Position numbers and translations under genes: made by a program. The notes below the pieces were generated by a model. The model made no database searches. It saw only the letters and a list, made by a program, of their open reading frames with translations, and was not told where the DNA came from. A stretch of 6,538 bases of DNA from positions 1-6,538 of the forward strand of contig JAFWKS010000136.1 of NCBI GenBank assembly GCA_017511325.1, given 5' to 3'. Shown one piece after another: positions 1-6,404 of the stretch. The stretch comes from Erysipelotrichaceae bacterium. Its GTDB lineage: Bacteria > Bacillota_I > Bacilli_A > Erysipelotrichales > Erysipelotrichaceae. The first letter of the stretch is position 1, and every line of letters begins with the position of its first letter.

Positions 1-1490
1 CGTTTTCTTGGATCGATCCTTATGTCGATCTTTTTAACAAACGCATTGAGTATGGCGGCCAGTATAAAGTAGAGAACGGTAACGACGATCAAAGGGAAGA
101 AAGCTTCATAGGTCCTGCTTCTGATCAGATCGCCGATCTTCGTGAGATCCTGTACGGCAATGTAGCCGACAACGGCTGTGGCGTTGATGAGCGAGACGAT
201 CTCTAATTTATAGGAAGGCATAATGTAGCTTATCGCCTGAGGAAGCAGTATTTTGTAGAAAGTCATCTTATCTGAATAACCCAGCGTAAAGGCGGCCTGT
301 TTCTGACCTGGGTCGATCGTGCTCACAGCCCCTGCAAGCATATTGTAGACCGAACAGGCAAAGGTCAAAGTAAAGCCAAGGATCGAGACCCAGAAACTGT
401 CGATCGATACCTTGCCGAAAACGATGTAGTAAAGCACCATCAGAAGCACGACTACCGGCATGCCCTGAATGAGCCAGATCGAGAATTTCACAATCTTAAG
501 AACGATGCCGGTATTGTTTCTGGTATTCGTGTAGATGACAAATCCTAAAAGTGTTCCTAGAACGATCGAAAGGATCGTAATAGCCATCGTAGCAAAAATA
601 CCCTTGAAAAACATCTTCCAGCGGTCTTCATCTATGAAGGTGCGTTTGAAACTTGTCGAGATGTCATCAATGAAACTTTGTGAGGATGAACTGCCTTTTT
701 TAAGCACGCCTACGTCACCGTAGACGATCGCATCAATATCGGAGAAGATGACGGATCTGGCTCTTTCTTCAGTCCTGCCTATGCCTCCGACGGCAATATC
801 AGCCTTGCCACTTTGAACAGCTGAAAGAAGACCGTCAAAATACATCTCATCAACTTCCAGAGTATAGCCGTATTTTTCACAAAACAAAGCGACAAGTTCA
901 ACTTCATAGCCGGCGATCTTTCCGTTGAGCAGGATCGCAAAAGGCGGACAGCCTGTTTGAGAAGCCAGCGTGATATTACCGTTGCCGCCCTTAAGAGAGC
1001 TTATATCAAACATTTCTGTATCAGAATAGTAATTCAGCCATTTTTCATACAGCTTATCGAGCTCGCCGCTATCTTTCAATTCTTTAAGCATGACATTCAT
1101 CTTTTCAGCAAGCTCAGCCCCATGATCGTTCTTATTGAAGACAAAAGCACATTCAAAAGAAGCGATGTGTTCATCAAGGCGGCCGATCTCCGGATTTTCT
1201 TTGATTATTTCGGAAAGGATCGTGTCATCGATCGCGAAGGCATCGATCTTGTTTCCCTTGAGTGCTGAAGCCAGATCGGAAGCAGTGGCGAAATAATAGT
1301 ATTCAGCATCAGGAAAAGTCTTTTTGGTCAGGCCGTCATAGACGGTTCCCTGCTTGATGCCGATGCGCTTGTCTTTCAGCTCCTCGATCGAGGTGAATCC
1401 TTTAGCATTTGTATCAGCGCAGCCAAAAAGGGCTAAGGATATTAAAACGATAAGCAGCAGATTGAATAATTTTCTGGTCTTCATATGCAT
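1..1490 (-). CDS. Fused substrate-binding lipoprotein / polar amino acid ABC transporter permease (3' end outside window)
   Basis: I translated this frame by hand: 496 codons without a stop, still open at the left edge. Residues 7-23 are hydrophobic and end in a lipobox (LFGC, Cys24), so the N-terminus should be a membrane-anchored lipoprotein outside the cell. Residues ~30-290 form a type-3 (amino acid) solute-binding domain: KRIGIKQGT (41-49), IDAFAIDD (82-89), ELDKLYEKW (143-151), CPPF (181-184), FDGLLSAVQSGKADI (218-232), and TEERARSVIFSD (240-251). From ~291 (RWKMFFKGI) a HisM/GlnP-type permease follows. Its EAA loop is KQAAFTLGYSDKMTFYKILLP (from residue 397), then VVGYIAVQDLTK and RSRTYEAFFP. 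The visible permease length (~206) is close to the family norm, so few residues should be missing. ATG at 1490 or 1484 (M3) could start it; neither has a clear Shine-Dalgarno. It probably imports an amino acid with an ATPase encoded to the left; the substrate is unknown. The lobe order is unusual (see findings). Confidence 0.9.
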   Translation of the reverse strand, partial: MHMKTRKLFNLLLIVLISLALFGCADTNAKGFTSIEELKDKRIGIKQGTVYDGLTKKTFPDAEYYYFATASDLASALKGNKIDAFAIDDTILSEIIKENPEIGRLDEHIASFECAFVFNKNDHGAELAEKMNVMLKELKDSGELDKLYEKWLNYYSDTEMFDISSLKGGNGNITLASQTGCPPFAILLNGKIAGYEVELVALFCEKYGYTLEVDEMYFDGLLSAVQSGKADIAVGGIGRTEERARSVIFSDIDAIVYGDVGVLKKGSSSSQSFIDDISTSFKRTFIDEDRWKMFFKGIFATMAITILSIVLGTLLGFVIYTNTRNNTGIVLKIVKFSIWLIQGMPVVVLLMVLYYIVFGKVSIDSFWVSILGFTLTFACSVYNMLAGAVSTIDPGQKQAAFTLGYSDKMTFYKILLPQAISYIMPSYKLEIVSLINATAVVGYIAVQDLTKIGDLIRSRTYEAFFPLIVVTVLYFILAAILNAFVKKIDIRIDPRK

Positions 1491-1574
1491 ACTATTGACT
1501 ATATTTTAATGTATTTAGCAAAGATATGGAATGATAAGATCTGATAGAAGATAGTAGAATAGATGTGAAAGCAT
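1491..1574. promoter_or_regulatory. Divergent intergenic region expected to hold two promoters
   Basis: This AT-rich 84-bp gap separates the divergently transcribed transporter and flavoprotein genes, so both promoters should lie here or just inside the genes. On the minus strand a TAAAAT box (1508-1503) with a poor -35 (TTCCAT, 17-bp spacer) would give an almost leaderless transporter transcript. On the plus strand TGaTAAGAT (1532-1540) resembles a weak extended -10. Neither is convincing alone. Confidence 0.3.
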
Positions 1575-2813
1575 ATGAGTGAAACAGTAAAGAAAACAAG
1601 AATAATCTGCATAGGTGCCGGCGCTTCGGGACTGTTTTTTGCGCTTAATGCCGCCGATGATCATAACGAAGTCACGCTTATCGATTCCAACAGCAAGGCC
1701 GGAAGGAAGATGTATATCTCCGGCAAGGGAAGATGCAACATCACCAACAACTGCGATGTCAAGGAATTCATCAGCAATGTCATAAGAAATCCGAAGTTTC
1801 TTTATTCAGCCATCAACCGCTTTGCCCCGGCTGATACAATCGATTTCTTCAACACCCACGGCTGTCCTTTAAAGATTGAAAGGGGCAACAGAGTCTTTCC
1901 GGTAAGTGATCGAGCTGCCGATATCATCGACTGTCTGCTTAAAGAATGCAGAAAAAAGAAGGTCGATATAGAGTTCGATCAGAAGGTGATGAAGATCGAG
2001 AAGGAAGATGAAAAGTTCATTGTCTATAGCGGAAAGAAAAGATATGAAGCAGATAAACTCGTCATCGCTACGGGTGGAAGATCCTATCCTTCAACAGGAT
2101 CGACCGGTGACGGGTATAACTTTGCCAGGCAGTTTGGACATGAAATAGTGCAGCTGAAAAGCGCTCTATGTCCGATCAGGATAAAGGAAGTCATCAGACA
2201 CGGGATGCTGGATCTGACGATGAAGAATGTGGCACTTACCTGCAAGTCGGGCAAGTTCAATAAGACGATCTTCGGCGATCTTGAATTCCTGCCGGGATCG
2301 ATCACCGGTCCGATCGCCTTGAGCATGTCTTCGCTCATAAACAGGATCGACGAGGTAAAGATGTCGCTGGATCTGAAACCGGCTTTAGATGAACAGAAGC
2401 TTGATAAGAGACTTTTAAGAGAGATCGAAACGAATCCCAACAAAGATGTAAGATATCTTCTTACTACGCTTCTTCCAAGCGGTTTTCTGGATTTCTTTAT
2501 CGAAAACAGCGAAACCGATGCAACTGTTATCTTGAATTCACTCACAAAAGAAAAAAGGATGAAACTGCTTAACGATCTCAAGCATTTCGATCTGACCTAT
2601 ATGGGACTTGAAAACATAGATAAGGGCATCGTGACCAGTGGTGGCGTGGATGTGAGTCAGATAGATCCCAAGACGATGGGATCAAAGATCACAGAAGGTC
2701 TATACTTCATCGGCGAAGTACTGGATGTCGATGCCTTTACCGGAGGCTTCAATCTGCAGATAGCGCTGTCGACGGCCTACAGCTGTGCGCTGGGCATGAA
2801 ACAGGATCAATAA
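1575..2813 (+). CDS. HI0933/BaiN-family FAD-dependent oxidoreductase (TIGR00275-like flavoprotein)
   Basis: This 412-residue protein is near the usual family length and carries all the hallmark motifs. The FAD-binding GAGASG (14-19) is followed by an acidic strand end (D37) and the signature GRKMYISGKGRCNITN (43-58). ATGGRSYPSTGSTGDGY (165-181) is the second conserved block. The C-terminus has GGVDVSQIDPKTMGSK (356-371), GLYFIGEVLDVDAFTGG (375-391) and NLQIA. These identify a cytosolic NAD(P)/FAD-dependent oxidoreductase of the YhiN/HI0933/BaiN group. Physiological substrates are mostly unknown; some members are linked to reduction of bile-acid intermediates or other small molecules, and I cannot assign one here. 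From memory the family usually reads TMESK where this protein has TMGSK (G369). The ATG at 1575 is the first possible start, because an in-frame TGA lies three codons upstream (1566-1568). The Shine-Dalgarno is weak (GTGAAAG). The next gene starts 19 bp after its stop and is probably co-transcribed. Confidence 0.93.
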   Translation: MSETVKKTRIICIGAGASGLFFALNAADDHNEVTLIDSNSKAGRKMYISGKGRCNITNNCDVKEFISNVIRNPKFLYSAINRFAPADTIDFFNTHGCPLKIERGNRVFPVSDRAADIIDCLLKECRKKKVDIEFDQKVMKIEKEDEKFIVYSGKKRYEADKLVIATGGRSYPSTGSTGDGYNFARQFGHEIVQLKSALCPIRIKEVIRHGMLDLTMKNVALTCKSGKFNKTIFGDLEFLPGSITGPIALSMSSLINRIDEVKMSLDLKPALDEQKLDKRLLREIETNPNKDVRYLLTTLLPSGFLDFFIENSETDATVILNSLTKEKRMKLLNDLKHFDLTYMGLENIDKGIVTSGGVDVSQIDPKTMGSKITEGLYFIGEVLDVDAFTGGFNLQIALSTAYSCALGMKQDQ

Positions 2814-2818
2814 ACGTT

Positions 2819-2824
2819 AAGGAG
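2819..2824 (+). promoter_or_regulatory. Ribosome binding site of the zinc-ribbon membrane protein
   Basis: AAGGAG with 8 bp to the ATG at 2833 fixes the start. It lies in the 19-bp gap after the flavoprotein stop codon and is much stronger than the site before the flavoprotein itself. Confidence 0.8.
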
Positions 2825-2832
2825 ATATCGTC

Positions 2833-3213
2833 ATGGAAGAAGAGAAAAAAGTAAAGCTGGTACCGGCAGTCTGCACGCAATGCGGAGCTACACTGGAAGT
2901 AGATCCGACAAAAGAAGCAGCCGTATGCAGGTTCTGCAACACACCGTTTGTCATAGAGAAGGCTATAAACAACTACAATGTCAAGTTCGCAAATATCGAA
3001 CATGCAGACAACGTCAACATCGATCTGAAAGGCACAGTAAAGGAAGTACTTGATTTTGCGGACAAGCAGTTAGAAAAAAGCAGAGAAAACAAAAAAGAAA
3101 CAAGAAGGATCGAAGCCGAGAACAGCAGACAGTTCATCATGTCCTTCTTCAAGTATTTCTTCATCTTCGCAGGGGCGGTGATGGCACTGTGGTTTTTGCT
3201 TAGGATGTTCTAA
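2833..3213 (+). CDS. Small zinc-ribbon protein with C-terminal transmembrane helix
   Basis: This 126-residue protein is unnamed, but its architecture is clear. An N-terminal zinc ribbon has CxxC knuckles at C14/C17 (CTQCGATLEVD) and C32/C35 (CRFC). A short segment with an NNYNV stretch follows (46-50). Residues ~65-100 are highly charged and probably helical or coiled coil (KQLEKSRENKKETRRIEAE). A hydrophobic aromatic-rich helix ends the chain (~101-126, FFKYFFIFAGAVMALWFLL). There is no signal peptide, so it is probably tail-anchored with the ribbon in the cytosol. A strong AAGGAG (2819-2824) sits 8 bp before the ATG, and the gene lies 19 bp after the flavoprotein, suggesting co-transcription. 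Its ribbon resembles that of the 492-residue protein encoded at 4445-5923 (VC-x-QCGA-x-L-x-V), which hints at a shared role or partner. Zinc binding is inferred from the cysteine spacing; the function is unknown. Confidence 0.85.
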   Translation: MEEEKKVKLVPAVCTQCGATLEVDPTKEAAVCRFCNTPFVIEKAINNYNVKFANIEHADNVNIDLKGTVKEVLDFADKQLEKSRENKKETRRIEAENSRQFIMSFFKYFFIFAGAVMALWFLLRMF

Positions 3214-3217
3214 AAAC

Positions 3218-3243
3218 AAAAGTAGGATCTAAACCCTACTTTT
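3218..3243. terminator. Bidirectional intrinsic terminator between convergent genes
   Basis: A perfect 9-bp inverted repeat (AAAAGTAGG / CCTACTTTT) with an 8-base loop lies 4 bp after the plus-strand stop codon. Read on plus, the right arm runs into TTTTT. Read on minus, the left arm gives TTTTGTTTTT. Either direction therefore yields hairpin plus U-tract. The right arm includes the stop codon and last Lys codons of the minus-strand gene that ends at 3236. Confidence 0.8.
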
Positions 3244-4432
3244 TCTTCATCTCATGCCAGCCTTCAGGTACGTAGTCATCGAAGTAATGGTGGGTACCGA
3301 AGTGCTGTGTCTGATCAAGGTTGTTTTCAAACACCCTGTCAGCGTAAGTGGAATATTCGACTGTTGATCCATCATTTCTTTCATATGTATCGACGCCCAT
3401 GATCGATTCGTGTCTCAGTCTTTGGATATAGTCATCGCTGCTTTCACCATACGATGATCCTGTTTGAAAACGCATGTCGTTTTGTGCCATAGACTGATTC
3501 AATCCCGCCCTGAAGCTGTCGAGGTCTCTGGAAAGGGAATCTCTGAGCCGATCTGATGCGGCCCAGGAAGCCTGCTGCTGAGCGAAAGCGGCATTCCACA
3601 TAGCCTGATTGCGCATGCTTTCCATCGAAGCCTGCTGCCTTTGCATTTGGTTGAGCTGCTTAGTAAAATCACTGCAGTTCTTTTCAAGCTCAGGCGTATA
3701 TCTGACAGTATCGATGAACTTCATGAAATCCTTAAGATCTTCTTTCTTGTCAGAGATCATGTAGCAGACAAAAGGCATGCTCCATTCGCATGAGGAGATC
3801 GGTGTATTCATATCGACTTCGGCCTGGCCAAACGGTTTGTCAGAGATGTTCTCATAGATGCCACCGGCGTTGATGGTGTCCACTTCAAAACCAAAACGGC
3901 TGATGCATACGGCATAGATCCTACCACTGTCTTCATAGACGCCTATGCCTCCATCCAACAGATAATTCCTGATGCATATGCCCAGCGGAACAGCAGAGAT
4001 GCTTGCGGCAAACTGAATGCTTTCAATAAGCTCCTTAGTGAGCTTTTTATATTCTTCCTCAAGCCTTTTGGCCATATTTTCTGAAAGATCATGGTAATCT
4101 TTGGCTTTGATGTTCCTGCCGATAAGTGAAGCGGCTATGCTGTCGATATCTTCAGTAAGCGATCTTGGTGTCGCATACCGGTTGCCGGTCTCGTTAAGAC
4201 CTTGTTTAGGCTGAGGCGGAACGTACATATAAGGGACCTGAAAAGTCTTCTTCTCATAGAGATAGGATTCTCCGGTCTGATAACGGATCGTGCAGTTATC
4301 TTTAACAGCTTCAGCTTCAACGCGGATACGCTGATTCTTTGGAAACTTCACGATCTCCATGTGACCGTTCGTCTTATATTCACCAGGTAGTTCACATTCA
4401 AGCAGTTTCATCTTGCCATCAGTAATGATCAT
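3236..4432 (-). CDS. Uncharacterised protein with Gln-rich helical region and GVDTY...ADRVFEN tail, paralogous to its upstream neighbour
   Basis: I do not recognise this 398-residue protein. It has no signal peptide or membrane helix and should be cytosolic. Residues 1-75 look beta-rich. Residues 92-140 look helical and charged, and 140-220 look like a mixed alpha/beta domain (IGVYEDSGRIYAVCISRFGFEV). From ~221 it aligns by eye with its upstream neighbour: FVCYMISDKKEDLKDFMKFIDTV (221-243) against YACLALADKEEEAQRIFLNFVATL. A Gln/Met/Ala-rich, probably coiled-coil stretch follows (~255-323). The tail has GVDTY (346-350), an ADRVFEN block (364-370) and a final Trp (W392) before a Lys-rich end. 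Unlike its neighbour it has no zinc ribbon. The start is supported by AGGAGG 8 bp upstream. It is the last gene of a three-gene operon and ends in the shared terminator. I infer duplication of the C-terminal module, with different N-terminal parts. Confidence 0.85.
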   Translation of the reverse strand: MIITDGKMKLLECELPGEYKTNGHMEIVKFPKNQRIRVEAEAVKDNCTIRYQTGESYLYEKKTFQVPYMYVPPQPKQGLNETGNRYATPRSLTEDIDSIAASLIGRNIKAKDYHDLSENMAKRLEEEYKKLTKELIESIQFAASISAVPLGICIRNYLLDGGIGVYEDSGRIYAVCISRFGFEVDTINAGGIYENISDKPFGQAEVDMNTPISSCEWSMPFVCYMISDKKEDLKDFMKFIDTVRYTPELEKNCSDFTKQLNQMQRQQASMESMRNQAMWNAAFAQQQASWAASDRLRDSLSRDLDSFRAGLNQSMAQNDMRFQTGSSYGESSDDYIQRLRHESIMGVDTYERNDGSTVEYSTYADRVFENNLDQTQHFGTHHYFDDYVPEGWHEMKKK

Positions 4433-4440
4433 CAGCTAAA

Positions 4441-4446
4441 CCTCCT
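4441..4446 (-). promoter_or_regulatory. Shine-Dalgarno overlapping the upstream stop codon
   Basis: AGGAGG on the minus strand shares its first bases with the TAG stop (4447-4445) of the 492-residue gene and lies 8 bp before the ATG at 4432. Terminating ribosomes would sit directly on the initiation site, so translational coupling is likely. Confidence 0.75.
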
Positions 4447-5923
4447 ACTTGTCATCAATCTTCGTCCATTTGAGATCATTCAGGATATCCTGATCCAAAG
4501 CGTTTCCGGAAACGCCGTAAACATCGCCATACTGATTCTCATATACATGATCAGCACCGACGCTCACTGTCACATCCTGACCGTATTTGTTGGTGTAGGT
4601 GTTAACGCCCAGGGTAGCTTCGCTGCGCGCCTGAGAGATCCTTGAATCGGATTCCATCTTTTTTCTGAATGAATCCATAAGTCCGTCAGAAGCAGAACGC
4701 GAGTACTCGGATATCTTTCTTGAAGTTTCCATCTGCATTGCATGCAGCTGCTGCTGCTTCTGCATGACGATAGCCTGATTCTGAGCTACGACCTGTCTTA
4801 TTTCTGCCATCTTCTGGGAGATCTTCTGATTCTGCATCTGGCCTATAGTCTGATCAGGTATCAGTGTCGCAACGAAGTTTAAGAAGATCCTTTGAGCCTC
4901 TTCTTCTTTGTCCGCCAAGGCCAGACAGGCATATTTACGATAGGCGCCGAAGGTGATCTGGTCGACTCTTCTTTTCGGATGACCGAATAATGGTTCCTCG
5001 TTTTCCTTTGCAGGTTCTTCGTTTTTCACAGGTTGAGGCTCTTTAGCTTCCTTCTGTTTGCGCATGGCCTTGCCTATCAGACCGCCGCTCATCATATCAC
5101 TGAAGGTGAGCTTCTCCTTGCCTTTGATGACATCGGAGATCGTTTCGTTGAGGCTGTTGAAGGAAGGCGAATCACCAAAGATCTTGGAGACGTTTTCCTT
5201 GATACCGCCAAGATCCAAGCCTTTAAGCAGATCTGCACCGTAAAGCAGTTCAGCTCCTTCATAATCCATGCCCGCAAAGATCACGACCTTGCAGCCGTTT
5301 TCCAGTTCGGATTCATATCTGTACAGGATGGATTCACACCTGTGATTTACAGGTGTGGAATTCATTTCCATAAAAGAATCAAAGGCCTGAATGTCACTCT
5401 TAAGCTGGTCTAAAGCTTCCTGCGGATGCGTTCCCAGAAAGCTTGGCAGTCTGGTCTTGGATACCAGTCTGAATTGCCGGTTGTAGGTCGATGAGACAAA
5501 GTCGTTCATGATCTGTTCATCATCCACAAAAGACTTATAGCCGTTGTTTGTGTGATTTGGCACCAGGCCGATGATGGTCTTGATGAAGATGTTTCTGACA
5601 TCATGATAAAGTTCCTTGGAATCACTGAAGAGAACGATGCCGTTGTTGTCGTTGGCCTTGATCCTGGTGGTCAAAGGGACCATCTCCGATTGCCAGCTGT
5701 TGTTTATAGTGGCGCTGAGCTCGAAGTTTTCCGGTACGAGCGCCGAAGCGACTCTGATGCCATCAGCAGTGACAAAATCTCTTCTGCCATTTTCGTTTTC
5801 ATTCTTTTCATACCTGATATGGATAGAACTGCCGCATTTTGGACACTTGACGATATTGACATCAGTTCCTTCGACAGTTAAAGATGCGCCGCATTGCGGG
5901 CAGACAAAAGCTTTTAATTCCAT
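4445..5923 (-). CDS. Uncharacterised zinc-ribbon protein with coiled coil and GVNTY...ADHVYEN tail
   Basis: This 492-residue protein has an N-terminal zinc ribbon (C8/C11 in CPQCGASL, C27/C30 in CPKCGSS). A mixed domain (~55-245) includes VPENFELSATINNSW and NNGIVLFSDSKELYHD. A Glu/Lys/Pro-rich linker follows (~286-318). Next comes the segment shared with the downstream gene: YACLALADKEEEAQRIFLNFVATL (331-354), a long Gln-rich helix (~360-405) and the tail GVNTY (439-443), ADHVYEN (457-463), W486. No signal peptide or membrane helix is visible, so it should be cytosolic. The ribbon resembles that of the small membrane protein at 2833-3213. I recall similar GV[DE]TY tails in other uncharacterised bacterial proteins but cannot name a family. 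The ATG at 5923 has AAGGAGG 4 bp upstream. The gene starts 9 bp after the lipoprotein stop and ends 12 bp before the next start, so it is in an operon. Function unknown; the ribbon could bind protein or nucleic acid. Confidence 0.87.
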   Translation of the reverse strand: MELKAFVCPQCGASLTVEGTDVNIVKCPKCGSSIHIRYEKNENENGRRDFVTADGIRVASALVPENFELSATINNSWQSEMVPLTTRIKANDNNGIVLFSDSKELYHDVRNIFIKTIIGLVPNHTNNGYKSFVDDEQIMNDFVSSTYNRQFRLVSKTRLPSFLGTHPQEALDQLKSDIQAFDSFMEMNSTPVNHRCESILYRYESELENGCKVVIFAGMDYEGAELLYGADLLKGLDLGGIKENVSKIFGDSPSFNSLNETISDVIKGKEKLTFSDMMSGGLIGKAMRKQKEAKEPQPVKNEEPAKENEEPLFGHPKRRVDQITFGAYRKYACLALADKEEEAQRIFLNFVATLIPDQTIGQMQNQKISQKMAEIRQVVAQNQAIVMQKQQQLHAMQMETSRKISEYSRSASDGLMDSFRKKMESDSRISQARSEATLGVNTYTNKYGQDVTVSVGADHVYENQYGDVYGVSGNALDQDILNDLKWTKIDDK

Positions 5924-5927
5924 AAGT

Positions 5928-5933
5928 CCTCCT
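5928..5933 (-). promoter_or_regulatory. Shine-Dalgarno adjoining the lipoprotein stop codon
   Basis: AGGAGG on the minus strand shares one base with the TAA stop (5935-5933) of the lipoprotein gene and lies 4 bp before the ATG at 5923. This repeats the stop/ribosome-site arrangement seen at the next junction of the operon. Confidence 0.75.
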
Positions 5934-6235
5934 TATGCCATACCGTTACTTATAACGGTGATCTTCAATTCAACGTCATGATCGGGCATGACGAATTCAA
6001 ATTCGCCGTCTTTGATCTTTCTGATCTCAAGGCCGTTATTGCCATTGAGATAAAGATCGCCGTCTGAAACTAAGACCGTCAGGACCTTGACAGTCTCGCC
6101 GGGCTTTGCGCTTCCGGGACATTTATCCAGAAACCTTTCACCGGAAATGACTTTTATTGAGTGCCTGCCAAAACAGCTGCTTAACAGTAATGCCAAAGAC
6201 ATGATGAGAACTCCTTTGATTATTGATCGTTTCAT
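5933..6235 (-). CDS. Small lipoprotein with a bacterial-repeat-like beta domain
   Basis: This 100-residue protein begins with a lysine/arginine-led hydrophobic signal (4-20) and a lipobox LLSSC (Cys21), so it should be lipid-anchored on the outer face of the membrane. The mature part, ~79 residues, resembles one copy of the 'bacterial repeat' / InlB-B-like fold: PGSAKPGETVKV (40-51) matches the usual sxaxxGdtVtv strand, and FVMPDHDVELKITV (81-94) matches the closing F-x-MP-x-x-DV-x-(V/L) strand. In larger surface proteins this module occurs in tandem; here it stands alone. It has one extra cysteine (C39). GAGGTG (6246-6241) lies 5 bp upstream of the ATG. It is the first gene of the operon with the 492- and 398-residue proteins, with 9 bp to the next start. 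That pairs an outer-face anchor with cytosolic partners; the functional link is inference. Confidence 0.85.
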   Translation of the reverse strand: MKRSIIKGVLIMSLALLLSSCFGRHSIKVISGERFLDKCPGSAKPGETVKVLTVLVSDGDLYLNGNNGLEIRKIKDGEFEFVMPDHDVELKITVISNGMA

Positions 6236-6274
6236 TTAATCACCTCGGATCGTGTTGCGTATCTTCTTAATTAA

Positions 6275-6280
6275 ATTATA
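6275..6280 (-). promoter_or_regulatory. Probable -10 box of the three-gene operon promoter
   Basis: A perfect TATAAT on the minus strand lies 39 bp before the lipoprotein ATG, in an AT-rich stretch downstream of the hydrolase terminator. That position suits a promoter for the operon. At 17-18 bp spacing there is no good -35 (AAGGAT/AAAGGA), so the promoter may be weak or activator-dependent. Confidence 0.45.
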
Positions 6281-6369
6281 AGGCATAATGAAGGCAAATC
6301 CTTTTTACACTATGTTAACTTTTTGATGATGAAAAAAACAAAAGCCGGATCCAGGTGATACGGATGATG

Positions 6370-6398
6370 AAAAAAGATCATCGGTAATACCGATGATC
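6370..6398 (-). terminator. Intrinsic terminator of the alpha/beta hydrolase gene
   Basis: An inverted repeat with 11-bp arms (GATCATCGGTA / TACCGATGATC, 6376-6398) begins 6 bp after the hydrolase stop codon. On the minus strand it runs directly into TTTTTT (6375-6370), a classic hairpin plus U-tract. On the plus strand it lacks a U-tract, so it is one-directional. It insulates the hydrolase from the lipoprotein operon. Confidence 0.85.
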
Positions 6399-6404
6399 AT
6401 GATC

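Noticed and set aside
957..1268. 103-codon plus-strand open frame
   Set aside because: It lies wholly antisense to the substrate-binding domain, whose motifs are intact, and has no ribosome site or recognisable protein features.
1495..1540. TTGACT (1495-1500) as a plus-strand -35 box for the flavoprotein
   Set aside because: No -10-like hexamer lies at 16-18 bp; the next candidate (TAAGAT at 1535) is 34 bp away.
2084..2581. 165-codon minus-strand open frame
   Set aside because: Antisense shadow of the flavoprotein gene; low-complexity Ser/Leu composition and no family signature.
3580..3660. CAG/CTG-rich stretch as a possible nucleotide repeat
   Set aside because: It encodes the Gln/Ala/Met-rich helical segment of the 398-residue protein with mixed codons; there is no regular tandem unit.
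5033..5981. Several plus-strand open frames of 61-126 codons
   Set aside because: All are antisense to the 492-residue zinc-ribbon gene, overlap one another in different frames and lack convincing ribosome sites.
2833..6235. Antiphage defence island or prophage fragment
   Set aside because: No nuclease, helicase, TIR, reverse transcriptase, toxin-antitoxin, integrase or structural phage motif is visible; the unknown proteins show only zinc ribbons, helices and beta segments.
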